From NCBI RefSeq assembly GCF_035467215.1, contig NZ_DATITZ010000366.1, positions 1 through 31,341 on the forward strand: a stretch of DNA of 31,341 bases, read 5' to 3'. How positions within the stretch are numbered: the first letter of the stretch is position 1; the number at the start of each line of letters is the position of its first letter. The stretch comes from Thiocapsa sp035467215 (lineage in GTDB: Bacteria > Pseudomonadota > Gammaproteobacteria > Chromatiales > Chromatiaceae). The notes under the pieces are model-generated. The model was not told the origin of the DNA and ran no database searches. It was given only the letters and a program-made list of their open reading frames with translations. The translations under genes were made by a program, and so were the position numbers. Below, piece after piece: positions 22,845 through 30,969 of this stretch.

Positions 22845-23366
22845 ATGACAGGCCCGTCCCCTCGCCTGCTTTTGGGCTCGATCGCCGGCGGTTGCGCCAT
22901 CGCGGTCGCGTCGAGCTTTGTCATGACCGACTGGCTCGCGCTGGATCCTTGTCATCTGTGCATCTTCCAGCGCCTGCTCTTCATGGTGCTCGCGGTGCTG
23001 GCGCTCGGCGCCGCGCTCGGAGCGGGCCGCACGGGAGCGGGTGTTCTCGGGCGCCTGCTCGGCGCCTTGACCCTGCCGGTCTCGGCCGCGGGGATCGGTG
23101 TCGCGGCCTACCAGAGCTGGCTGCAGATGCAGCCGCCGGAGAGCGTTTCCTGTGTGGCCGGCGCGCCCGGGTTGATCGAGCAGTGGGTCGAGTGGCTCGG
23201 CCAACAGGCACCGGCGCTGTTCATGGCAACGGGCTTTTGCGAGGACGAGGGCGCCCTGATTCTTGGCCTGTCTCTGGCGAACTGGGCCTTGCTCGGCTTT
23301 GGCCTCTGCCTCGGTGCGGGTGTCCTGGCGCTCATTCGAAGCCGCCCCGGGACGGGGGCCCGATGA
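22845..23366 (+). CDS. dsbB: Disulfide bond formation protein B
   Basis: DsbB reoxidises periplasmic DsbA and passes electrons to quinones. The 173-residue protein has four predicted membrane helices and both cysteine pairs: C36/C39 in DPCHLCIFQR after the first helix, and C103/C132 in the second periplasmic loop (VSCVAG...GFCEDEG). The Arg after the first pair, which contacts quinone, is kept. The ATG at 22845 has GGAAGG ahead. It is placed 37 bases after a CxxC protein gene and 64 bases before moaA. No dsbA is in the window, so this copy may serve a dedicated partner or be the general enzyme. Confidence 0.9.
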   Translation: MTGPSPRLLLGSIAGGCAIAVASSFVMTDWLALDPCHLCIFQRLLFMVLAVLALGAALGAGRTGAGVLGRLLGALTLPVSAAGIGVAAYQSWLQMQPPESVSCVAGAPGLIEQWVEWLGQQAPALFMATGFCEDEGALILGLSLANWALLGFGLCLGAGVLALIRSRPGTGAR

Positions 23367-23430
23367 CCCTAAACCGCGCCCGAGCGATGAACCTCGGGCG
23401 CCTTCCCCCGCATCCACCGGATCACATCGC

Positions 23431-24417
23431 ATGAACGAGCAGAGCCTGACCGACCCGTTCGGCCGCCGCATCGCCTATCTGCGGCTTTCCGTCACGGACC
23501 GCTGCGACCTGCGCTGCGGCTACTGTCTGCCGAAGGGATTCAAGGGATTCGAGGAGCCGGAGCACTGGCTCACCTTCGAGGAGATCGGTCGGGTGGTCGC
23601 CGCCTTCACGGCACTCGGGGTTCGGCATGTCCGTATCACGGGCGGCGAGCCCTTGGTGCGCAGGAATCTGCCGAACCTGGCCGAACGGCTCTCCGCCCTG
23701 CCCGGCCTCGACGACCTCTCCATCTCGAGCAACTGTACCCGTATGGACGCGCTCGCCGAGCCGCTATACCGCGCCGGCGTGCGTCGCCTGAACGTCAGCC
23801 TGGACAGCCTGCGCCCGGAGGTCTTCAAGGCGGTTACTGGAGGGGATCTCGAGAAGGTGCTGCGCGGGATCGCCGCAGCCCGCGAGGTCGGCTTCGCGCC
23901 GATTCGCGTGAATACGGTCGTGATGCGCGGCGTGAACGACGAGGAGATCGAAGACATCCTCGGCTACTGCGCGGAGCACGACTTCACTCTGCGTCTGATC
24001 GAGACCATGCCGATGGGCGCGACCGGCCGCGGGGCTCAGGATCAATACCTGGATCTGCAGAGCGTGCGGCGGCGTCTCGAGCAGCGCTTCGAGCTGATCC
24101 CCGACATCCTGCCAGGCGGCGGTCCCGCACGCTATTACCGTGTCGGCGCGACCGAGACACGGATCGGCTTCATTACCCCGATCTCGCAGCACTTCTGCGA
24201 GACCTGCAACCGGGTGCGCCTGACCGTCGACGGCACCCTCTATCTATGTCTGGGCCAAGAGAATAGCTATGCGCTGCGGCCCCTGCTGCGCGACGGGATC
24301 GGGGATAGCGACCTAATCGCGCATCTGCGAAGCGCCATCGCGCTGAAACCCGAGCGCCACGAGTTCAAGGAGCGGCCGGAGAAGATCATCCGCTTCATGT
24401 CGGCGACGGGTGGCTGA
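23431..24417 (+). CDS. moaA: GTP 3',8-cyclase MoaA (molybdenum cofactor synthesis)
   Basis: MoaA is a radical-SAM enzyme that turns GTP into 3',8-cyclo-dihydro-GTP, the first step of molybdopterin synthesis. The 328-residue protein has the radical-SAM cysteines C25, C29 and C32 (CDLRCGYC), the GGEP SAM motif (71-74), and the second 4Fe-4S site C256, C259 and C273 (HFCETCNRVRL...YLCLG), which binds GTP. It ends in the conserved double glycine (SATGG). The ATG at 23431 begins the family N-terminus (LTDPFGRRIAYLRLSVTDRC split). A molybdenum-cofactor gene fits the nitrate-sensing genes nearby, since nitrate reductase is a molybdoenzyme. It is convergent with topA. Confidence 0.95.
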   Translation: MNEQSLTDPFGRRIAYLRLSVTDRCDLRCGYCLPKGFKGFEEPEHWLTFEEIGRVVAAFTALGVRHVRITGGEPLVRRNLPNLAERLSALPGLDDLSISSNCTRMDALAEPLYRAGVRRLNVSLDSLRPEVFKAVTGGDLEKVLRGIAAAREVGFAPIRVNTVVMRGVNDEEIEDILGYCAEHDFTLRLIETMPMGATGRGAQDQYLDLQSVRRRLEQRFELIPDILPGGGPARYYRVGATETRIGFITPISQHFCETCNRVRLTVDGTLYLCLGQENSYALRPLLRDGIGDSDLIAHLRSAIALKPERHEFKERPEKIIRFMSATGG

Positions 24418-24425
24418 GCTGGGCT

Positions 24426-24453
24426 GTTGTGCCTCGCTCCCGCTCGGCACAAC
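24426..24453. terminator. Two-way hairpin between moaA and topA
   Basis: GTTGTGCC (24426-24433) and GGCACAAC (24446-24453) pair perfectly across a 12-base loop in the 36-base convergent gap. It touches the topA stop codon. No long T run is seen on either strand, so termination strength is uncertain. Confidence 0.5.
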
Positions 24454-26763
24454 CTACGCCGACTCGGTCGTATCTTCGGCCTGATCCTCCGGAATCGCCT
24501 CCCGGAAACCGCATTCCTTTTGAGGACACACCTTGGAGGCCCCTTTGGTCTTGGTGGTCTTGATCGTCAAGACCGCCCAGCCGCACTTGGGGCAAGGCTC
24601 GGCGATGGGCTCGTCCCAGACGGCGTAGTCGCACTTGGGATAGGTGGAGCAGGAATAGAAGATCTTGCCCTTGCGTGATTTCTTCTTCTGTAGCGTCCCC
24701 TTCGTGCATTTAGGGCAGGTGACGCCGGTGTCTTCGGGCTTCTCCAGCGGCTCGATGTGCTTGCAGGTCGGGTAAGCGCTGCAGCCGATGAACTTGCCGT
24801 AACGTCCTCGCTTGATCTCGAGTGCCGAGTTGCAGAGCGGGCAGGTGCGGCCCTCGATCAGCTCGGGTGCATCCGCCTCGGACTTGTCTGGGTTGATGTC
24901 GCGCGTGTAGTCGCACTCGGGATAGTTGGTGCAGCCGATGAAGCGCCCGTTGCGTCCGAGCCGGATCGACAACTGACCGCCGCATTTTGGACAGTTCTCC
25001 TCGATGCGCTCCTGGGTGACGTCGCTGCGCTTGACCGACACCTCGGTGTGGTCGACACGCTCCTTGAAGGGTTTCCAGAACTGTTCGAGCAGGGGGATCC
25101 ACTCGCCCTCGCCGCGCGAGACCGCATCCAGGTCGTCCTCCAGACGCGCGGTAAAGTCGTAGTCCACGTAGGAGGTGAAATATTCGGTCAGGAACCGGTT
25201 GACCACCCGCCCGACGTCGGTCGGCAGGAAGCGCTTGGCGTCCAGGACCACATATTCGCGATCCTGAAGGGTCGAGATGATGGATGCATAGGTCGAGGGA
25301 CGACCGATCCCGTATTCCTCCAGCGCCTTCACCAAGGACGCCTCGGAGTAACGCGGCGGCGGCTCGGTGAAATGCTGCTCGGGGCGGATGGCGAGCAGAT
25401 CCACCAAGTCCCCTGCTTTCATCTCGGGGAGCATGCGCTCCTCGTCGTCGTCGGCGCTCTTGGCATCGTCGCGACCTTCCAGGTAGACGCTCATGAAGCC
25501 GGGCTCGGCGACCGTCGAGCCGGTGGCGCGGAAGCGATTGCCTTCTCCCGCGCTCAGGGTGATCGCGACCTGGTTGATGAGCGCATGGGCCATCTGACAG
25601 GCCAGCGTGCGCTTCCAGATCAGCTCGTAGAGCTTGAACTGATCGGCGCTGAGATGGGCGCGGATCTCTTTGGGAACCTGATAGACCGAGGTGGGGCGAA
25701 TCGCCTCGTGCGCCTCTTGGGCGTTCTTGGCCTTGGTCTTGTAGAACCTCGGTTGCTCGGGCAGATGAGCGGCGCTGTAGCGCTCCGTGACATAGGCACG
25801 GATCTCGTCCAACGCCTCTTGGGCGAGATTCACCGAGTCGGTGCGCATGTAGGTGATGAGCCCGATCGGCCCGCCGCCCACATCCACACCCTCGTAGAGC
25901 TGCTGGGCCACGCGCATGGTGCGCTGGGCCGTGAAGCCGAGCTTGCGCGCGGCCTCTTGCTGGAGTGTCGAGGTGATGAAAGGCGGCGCGGGATTGCGCT
26001 TGCGCTGCTTGCGCTCGACCTCCTCCACCTTGAGCGTGCCGGCGGCGGCCCGCTCGAGTGTCTCGTGGATGGTCGCGGCGCGCTCCCCGTCGACGACGGT
26101 GAATTGCTCGACCTTCTCGCCTTCGAATTCGACCAGCTTGGCGGTGAAGCGCCGCTCGTCCTTGGCGGCATCGGCCTCGATCGACCAATACTCCTGGCGG
26201 ACGAACGCCTCGATCTCGTCCTCGCGCTCGCAGATCAGACGCAGCGCCGGACTCTGCACACGCCCGGCGGAGAGGCCCCGCCGGATCTTCTTCCACAACA
26301 GCGGCGAGAGGTTGAAGCCGACCAGATAATCCAAGGCACGACGCGCCTGCTGTGCGTTGACCAGGTCGTAGGAGAGCTCGCGCGGGTTGGCGACCGCCTC
26401 CTGTACCGCCCGCTTGGTGATCTCGTTGAAGACCACCCTGAACACCGGGCGCTTACCGATCTGGCGGCGGCTCTTGAGCAGCTCGTAGAGATGCCAGGAG
26501 ATCGCCTCGCCTTCGCGGTCCGGGTCGGTCGCGAGATAGAGTGCGTCGGCGCCCTTGAGCTTCTTGGCGATCGCCTGGACGTGCTTCTCGTTGCGATCGA
26601 TGATCTGGTACTTCATCGCGAAGCCGTTCTCGGTATCGACCGCGCCCTCCTTGGGCACCAGGTCACGGACATGACCATAAGAGGCGATCACCTCGAAGTC
26701 GGGTCCGAGGTACTTCTCGATGGTCTTGGCCTTGGCCGGAGATTCGACGATGACGAGATTCAT
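24454..26763 (-). CDS. topA: DNA topoisomerase I
   Basis: Type IA topoisomerase that relaxes negative supercoils. The 769-residue protein has an N-terminal TOPRIM domain (MNLVIVESPAKAKTIEKYLG; catalytic acids in ATDPDREGEA, 78-87), the strand-passage domains with RRALDYLVGFNLSPLLW, and the active-site tyrosine Y305 in LITYMRTDSV. The C-terminus has four zinc ribbons, each with two CxxC-type pairs: CPKCGGQL, CPLCNSAL, CPKCTKGT and CPKCGWAV, the last ending in CPQKEC. E. coli TopA is longer, with extra C-terminal ribbon-like domains. The ATG at 26761-26763 is clear, though no strong ribosome site is visible. It follows smg on the same strand in the conserved dprA-smg-topA order, separated by 466 bases. 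Confidence 0.97.
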   Translation of the reverse strand: MNLVIVESPAKAKTIEKYLGPDFEVIASYGHVRDLVPKEGAVDTENGFAMKYQIIDRNEKHVQAIAKKLKGADALYLATDPDREGEAISWHLYELLKSRRQIGKRPVFRVVFNEITKRAVQEAVANPRELSYDLVNAQQARRALDYLVGFNLSPLLWKKIRRGLSAGRVQSPALRLICEREDEIEAFVRQEYWSIEADAAKDERRFTAKLVEFEGEKVEQFTVVDGERAATIHETLERAAAGTLKVEEVERKQRKRNPAPPFITSTLQQEAARKLGFTAQRTMRVAQQLYEGVDVGGGPIGLITYMRTDSVNLAQEALDEIRAYVTERYSAAHLPEQPRFYKTKAKNAQEAHEAIRPTSVYQVPKEIRAHLSADQFKLYELIWKRTLACQMAHALINQVAITLSAGEGNRFRATGSTVAEPGFMSVYLEGRDDAKSADDDEERMLPEMKAGDLVDLLAIRPEQHFTEPPPRYSEASLVKALEEYGIGRPSTYASIISTLQDREYVVLDAKRFLPTDVGRVVNRFLTEYFTSYVDYDFTARLEDDLDAVSRGEGEWIPLLEQFWKPFKERVDHTEVSVKRSDVTQERIEENCPKCGGQLSIRLGRNGRFIGCTNYPECDYTRDINPDKSEADAPELIEGRTCPLCNSALEIKRGRYGKFIGCSAYPTCKHIEPLEKPEDTGVTCPKCTKGTLQKKKSRKGKIFYSCSTYPKCDYAVWDEPIAEPCPKCGWAVLTIKTTKTKGASKVCPQKECGFREAIPEDQAEDTTESA

Positions 26764-27229
26764 GATGTCTGCAAGCGATACGGAAGCGAACGATTCGGGG
26801 TCTCTAGGGTAAACCCGGTTCGCATCGGCGCGTCAAGGGGAGTCGAAGAGATGGGCGGTGCCGAAAGGGTCCGTCGGATGGAAATTCAGGTCTCGGAAAG
26901 CCGAGGCGGAGACCGGAAAACGCGGGACGAAACGTCTCGCGGACCGGCGACTCCGACGACACGGCTCCGCTAAAGGACGAAAAGACGGTTCAAAAACAAG
27001 TAAAACAGCTCGACCTGAGAATGCCTTTGCCACGATTCTCGTTGTCGTTGTCGTTGTCGTTGTCGTAATCGAAAACGACAACGATGAGATTCGGTGCTCG
27101 ATTTACTTCGGGCACGTTACGAAGAAATCATCGTCATACTAAAGACTTGAACCGCGTCGACTCCAACGCCTGTTTGCGCGTGAGACGCGGCGCCGACACG
27201 ACGACTCAACAGGTCACGACGGACGCGGT
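26764..27229. other. Long topA-smg gap with no gene seen
   Basis: This gap holds no convincing coding region. It is AT-richer than the flanks, has a GTTGTC microsatellite with an overlapping hairpin (27041-27084), and a run of A/T-rich sequence at 27100-27145. It probably contains the topA promoter and leader on the minus strand, but I could not pick a good promoter by eye. The ORFs through it translate to simple repeats. Confidence 0.5.
27041..27084. repeat. GTTGTC microsatellite running into a perfect hairpin
   Basis: Four GTTGTC hexamers (27041-27064) are followed by an exact inverted copy: TCGTTGTCGT (27057-27066), loop AATCGAAA, ACGACAACGA (27075-27084). The stem is 10 base pairs. The repeat could shift length by slippage, and the left arm could pair at several registers. 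Confidence 0.75.
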
Positions 27230-27706
27230 TCAATGGAGGTAAACCGGCTCGTCGTTGTAAACCAGATCCTCCATCTGCGAGAAGGCATCCTCGCGACCGG
27301 GACGATTCATCAAGACCAGCAAGACGACCCACTTGACCTCGTCGAGCCCGACCAGGGCATGATCGATCGCGAGCAAGCGGTCGATCACCAGCTCGCGGCT
27401 GACGGGGTCCAGGATCCCGTTCTGCTCCAAAAACAGCAGCAGACCGCGCGCCTCGACATCCAGCTTGCTCGTCTCCGCCGCGTTGTAGACACGGATGGAG
27501 CCGAGGGTATGGTCGTGATACTGCGGGACATCGACCCCCGCAGCCAGCTCGTCGAGCCACAGCAGCGCCTTTTCGATCTCCGTGCGGGTGAAGCCGGCCT
27601 GAGCAAGCTCGTCCTCCAGCGCACCCTGATCGGCCGGGGGCTGACCCTCGCCGTCCATGTAGTTCTCGTAGAGATAGATCAGCACATCGACCATGTTTTC
27701 GTACAT
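27230..27706 (-). CDS. smg: Smg family protein (DUF494)
   Basis: A 158-residue member of the Smg/DUF494 family. The start MYENMVDVLIYLYENYM is the family's most recognisable segment. It is followed by a helical protein with EIEKALLWLDELA, SIRVYNAAETSKLDVEARGLL in part, LEQNGILDP and the C-terminal EVKWVVLLVLMNRPG. The precise role is not established. The family is found in beta- and gammaproteobacteria next to dprA. The ATG at 27704-27706 has GAGG about 10 bases ahead. Neighbours dprA and topA on the same strand give the classic order and support the call. Confidence 0.93.
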   Translation of the reverse strand: MYENMVDVLIYLYENYMDGEGQPPADQGALEDELAQAGFTRTEIEKALLWLDELAAGVDVPQYHDHTLGSIRVYNAAETSKLDVEARGLLLFLEQNGILDPVSRELVIDRLLAIDHALVGLDEVKWVVLLVLMNRPGREDAFSQMEDLVYNDEPVYLH

Positions 27707-27725
27707 CAGCCAACCTCGTGGGCGG

Positions 27726-27745
27726 CGTCAGCCCGAAGGCTGACG
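27726..27745. repeat. Short perfect hairpin between dprA and smg
   Basis: CGTCAGCC-CGAA-GGCTGACG is an 8-base perfect stem with a four-base loop, between the dprA stop and the smg start. No T run follows on the minus strand. The sequence resembles half of a REP unit, though not the family seen elsewhere in the window. Confidence 0.5.
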
Positions 27746-27806
27746 GGAGCGGACTTCACGGGCATTCCATTCAGGCGTTCCGTCGGGGCAACCCGGAAGT
27801 CTCCGC

Positions 27807-28949
27807 TTAAGAACCGAGCCGGCAAAAGCGGCCTCCAGGGGCAGATGATACATGACCCTCCAGCTCCAGGACCAACAACATGGACGAGACCTCGCGCGCC
27901 GAGCGGCCGGTGCTTGCGATCAGCTCGTCGGGCGCCACGGGGTCGAATCCCATCGCGTCGAGCAAGGCGCGATAGTCCGCGTCCAGTGCCGCGGTCGCGC
28001 CGCGACCGACCGCTGCGCGGTCCTCGTCGGGCGCCGCGGACACATCGCCGGCACAGGCCGAAAGCAAATTGCGCAGCATCGGGGCCAGCTCGAGGAGGAT
28101 CTCGCCGGGATCCTCGACCAGCTTCGCACCGTCGCGAATCAGCGCATGGCTGCCGCGCGAAAGTGGATTGCGGATCGAGCCGGGCACGGCAAAGACATCG
28201 CGACCTTGCTCGAGGGCAAAGCGTGCGGTGATCAGGGAGCCGCTCTTGAGCGCCGCTTCGGTGACCAGGACCCCGACGGAGAGTCCGCTGATGATCCGGT
28301 TGCGCCGCGGGAAATTCCGCGCCGACGGCCCCTGTCCGGGCGGAAACTCGCTGACCAGCGCACCGCGCTCGGCGACGCGCCGGGCCAGATCCCGATGCGT
28401 CGCGGGGTAGACCAGATCCGGACCTGTGCCCAGAACGGCGATGGTCCGCCCCGTCTCCAGCGCACCGGCATGCGCGGCGCCGTCGACACCGAGCGCCAAG
28501 CCGCTGGTGATCAGCAGGCCATCGGCGGCGAGCCGCCGGGCGAAGTCGCGGGTGATCTCGATGCCGGACGGGGTTGGATTGCGGCTGCCGACCACCGCGA
28601 TCTGCGGCTCGGCGAGCAGCGCGGGATCACCGCGCACGTACAGCAGCAGCGGGGCATCCGGGATCTCGGCGAGCAACGGCGGATAGCGTGGATCGGCGCG
28701 TGTCAGCACGAAGGCGTCGGGCTGGTCGGCCCAGGCAAGGGTGCGCTCGAGCGCCGCGGCGTCCGGCTCTTTGAGCGCGGCGATCGCCGCGGGCGAGATC
28801 CCGGCTGCGGCGAGATCCTCTCGCGATGCCTGCGCGACCGCCCGCGGCGTGCCGTAACGCTCGAGCAATCGGGTTGCGGTGCGCGACCCGATGCCCGGCG
28901 CGGCGATGAGGACGACCCAGTCCGCGATCGAATCCGAGGAGACGCTCAA
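27807..28949 (-). CDS. dprA: DNA-processing protein DprA
   Basis: DprA binds incoming single-stranded DNA and loads RecA during natural transformation. The 380-residue protein has an N-terminal helix-hairpin-helix-like part (VVLIAAPGIGSRTATRLLERYG split), the Rossmann core with AVVGSRNPTPSG, SGLALGVDGAAHAGAL, AVLGTGPDLVYP, FPPGQGPSARNFPRRNRIISGLS in parts and EAALKSGSLITA, and a C-terminal winged helix (about 310-380). No ATG lies at the right place. TTG at 28947-28949 overlaps the stop of the LysM gene (TTGA) and begins just ahead of the family N-terminus, so translational coupling is the best reading. The frame is open further up, antisense-like, inside the LysM gene. Confidence 0.92.
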   Translation of the reverse strand: MSVSSDSIADWVVLIAAPGIGSRTATRLLERYGTPRAVAQASREDLAAAGISPAAIAALKEPDAAALERTLAWADQPDAFVLTRADPRYPPLLAEIPDAPLLLYVRGDPALLAEPQIAVVGSRNPTPSGIEITRDFARRLAADGLLITSGLALGVDGAAHAGALETGRTIAVLGTGPDLVYPATHRDLARRVAERGALVSEFPPGQGPSARNFPRRNRIISGLSVGVLVTEAALKSGSLITARFALEQGRDVFAVPGSIRNPLSRGSHALIRDGAKLVEDPGEILLELAPMLRNLLSACAGDVSAAPDEDRAAVGRGATAALDADYRALLDAMGFDPVAPDELIASTGRSAREVSSMLLVLELEGHVSSAPGGRFCRLGS

Positions 28950-30166
28950 GGGGCGGGCGGTGCGACCCGGTCGCCGACGCTCATGGCCCGGTTGGCGTTG
29001 AGCACGAGCGCGAAGCTCACGCGATCGAAGCTTCGGAAGACCATGAGCAGACCGGCGCGTTGCATCGGACGGATATAGCTCGCGCGATCCCGACCGATGA
29101 CCCCGTGCAGGGGGATCGGCTCGCTCGAGCCCGTCGGACTCTCGCTCCAGCCCTTCACCGAATAGTCGTTGCCGAGCCAGAACTCGCTGGTCCGGGGTCC
29201 GTCGCCTCTCCAGTTCCAATTCACGCCGCCGTCGCGGACCTTGTCGCGAACCGGCTCGCCGCCGCGAAAGACCTCCAGGACGTGGCCGGGCGCAAGCCGG
29301 TCGTGCGACCCGCGATTGAGGGTCACGATGTCGTATTGGCCGATCTGGGAGACGCCGTTCATCACCGAGAGGATCCGACCGCGCATTCCGGCCGGCGCAG
29401 GACGCGGGAAGAAGTTCTCCAGAGGGGCATCGAGCGAGGCCGGGATGACGCGATCGCCGATCGAGACCTCGCGCTCGGATCCCGTGACCCGCAGGATCGC
29501 GGGATCCCCGACGCGCTTGAGCACGGCATTGGCTACGAAGGTGGCCTCGTAGCCGAGGATGCGGTTGGTGTCCGGATCGCGCAGGGCATCGCCGGGGCGC
29601 AGGATCTCGAACTCGCCGACCGCGGTCGTGTCGATGCGACGCACGAAGACGTCGTCCGACGGCGCGGCAATGGTGCGACCGTCGGCGAAGCCGACGACGT
29701 AGGGTGCCCGCTTGATCTCATCCGACTCCGCCACCCAGGGCTGAGTCAGGAAGGCTGCGATGGATGCGACCGGGATCATCGGCACCGGGGCCTCGAGCGC
29801 GCTGACCCGCACCCGCGGACTCAAGCGCATGACACGCATGTCGCCGCTCGCCCCTGTCGCAGTGTCGCGCACGACCCGCGGCCGACCCTCGACATGCACC
29901 AGACGCAGCCGTTCTCCGGAGTAGATAAGGTCCGGATTGCCCGGATCGTCGTTGGCCTGCCAGATCTCGGGCCAGAGCCAAGGATCGCGCAGATAACGCC
30001 CGGCGATCGACCAGAGGGTATCGCCCGAGCGGACCTCGTAGACCTCGGGTGCGTCCTCGGCAAGCTCGAGCGCATGCGCCGTCGACGCCGGGGCGATGGC
30101 GAGCAGACCGATCAAGGCGCCGAAAACGACGTCTCCGAGGGTAAAACGAACGGTCACAGCACGCAT
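28946..30166 (-). CDS. Exported LysM-domain protein
   Basis: A 406-residue protein with an N-terminal signal peptide (about 1-32, VVFGALIGLLAIAPASTAHA) and one LysM domain (about 43-92: YEVRSGDTLWSIAGRYLRDPWLWPE split, then NPDLIYSGERLRLV), which binds peptidoglycan. The remaining 300 residues form a conserved but uncharacterised region typical of the LysM protein encoded next to dprA in gammaproteobacteria. The ATG at 30164-30166 has GGGAGG five bases ahead. The upstream frame is open but has no comparable site. It heads the lysM-dprA-smg-topA row and is divergent from def. The 226-base gap to def should hold both promoters; none stands out by eye. Confidence 0.9.
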   Translation of the reverse strand: MRAVTVRFTLGDVVFGALIGLLAIAPASTAHALELAEDAPEVYEVRSGDTLWSIAGRYLRDPWLWPEIWQANDDPGNPDLIYSGERLRLVHVEGRPRVVRDTATGASGDMRVMRLSPRVRVSALEAPVPMIPVASIAAFLTQPWVAESDEIKRAPYVVGFADGRTIAAPSDDVFVRRIDTTAVGEFEILRPGDALRDPDTNRILGYEATFVANAVLKRVGDPAILRVTGSEREVSIGDRVIPASLDAPLENFFPRPAPAGMRGRILSVMNGVSQIGQYDIVTLNRGSHDRLAPGHVLEVFRGGEPVRDKVRDGGVNWNWRGDGPRTSEFWLGNDYSVKGWSESPTGSSEPIPLHGVIGRDRASYIRPMQRAGLLMVFRSFDRVSFALVLNANRAMSVGDRVAPPAP

Positions 30167-30392
30167 CGGACCTCCCGGATGCTCGAAACGGGATTCACCC
30201 GGCCCCAATTCGGGGTGTAGTATGTTGCGGATACTAGCGCATGCGATGCGACCCCTTCTACTCGGCTCCCGACTCGACGTCTCCGTCGCCGGTCTCTCGC
30301 GGGACACGCTCCCCGAGAGATGCGATCACGCGAAAGACGAGATTCCCCGAGAGACGAGTCATCCCAGAACAGATTTTCCAGACGACATCCCG

Positions 30393-30926
30393 ATGGCAAA
30401 GCTCGATATCCTGACCTTCCCGGACCCAAGACTCCGCCGCAAGGCCATCCCGGTCGCGCGCGTCGATGCCGATATCGTGCGGCTGGTCGACGACATGCTC
30501 GAGACGATGTATGCCGCACCCGGCATCGGCCTGGCTGCGATCCAGGTGAACGTGCCGCGCCGGGTCGTGGTGATCGACATCTCGGAGAACCACGACACGC
30601 CCCTGTGCCTGATTAATCCCGAGATCCTCTCGCGCGAGGGCGAAGAGCAGATGGACGAGGGCTGCCTCTCCGTCCCGGGATTCTTCGAGACGGTCAAGCG
30701 CGCCGAGCGGGTGCGCGTCCAGGCGCTGGATCGCAACGGCGAGTCCTTCACGCTCGACGCCGACGGCCTGCTCGCGGTCTGCATCCAACACGAGATCGAT
30801 CATCTCGACGGCAAGCTCTTCGTCGACCACATCTCGATGCTCAAGCGCCAGCGCATTCGCCGCAAGCTCGAAAAGGAGCAGCGGCAAGCCGCGAGCGAGC
30901 CCGAGCAACGGCGAGGCGTGTTGTGA
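30393..30926 (+). CDS. def: Peptide deformylase
   Basis: Removes the formyl group from the N-terminal methionine of new proteins. The 177-residue protein has all three metal-site motifs: GIGLAAIQV (44-52), EGCLSVPG (89-96, metal ligand C91) and QHEIDHLDG (132-140, ligands H133 and H137, catalytic E134). In motif 1 the residue before Gln is Ile; Thr or Pro is more common there. The ATG at 30393 starts MAKLDILTFPDPRLR, the family N-terminus. It is followed after 43 bases by fmt, whose product adds the formyl group, the standard pairing. It is divergent from the LysM gene. Confidence 0.97.
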   Translation: MAKLDILTFPDPRLRRKAIPVARVDADIVRLVDDMLETMYAAPGIGLAAIQVNVPRRVVVIDISENHDTPLCLINPEILSREGEEQMDEGCLSVPGFFETVKRAERVRVQALDRNGESFTLDADGLLAVCIQHEIDHLDGKLFVDHISMLKRQRIRRKLEKEQRQAASEPEQRRGVL

Positions 30927-30969
30927 CACGCATCGGAAAGGCCGCCGGTCCGCACGGCGATCGGGCGCG

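Noticed and set aside
24757..26973. A 738-codon plus-strand open frame opposite topA
   Set aside because: Antisense shadow of a strongly conserved gene; its residues form no recognisable domain.
26858..27142. A 94-codon frame with a poly-valine run in the topA-smg gap
   Set aside because: The run comes from the GTTGTC microsatellite; no ribosome site or family resemblance.
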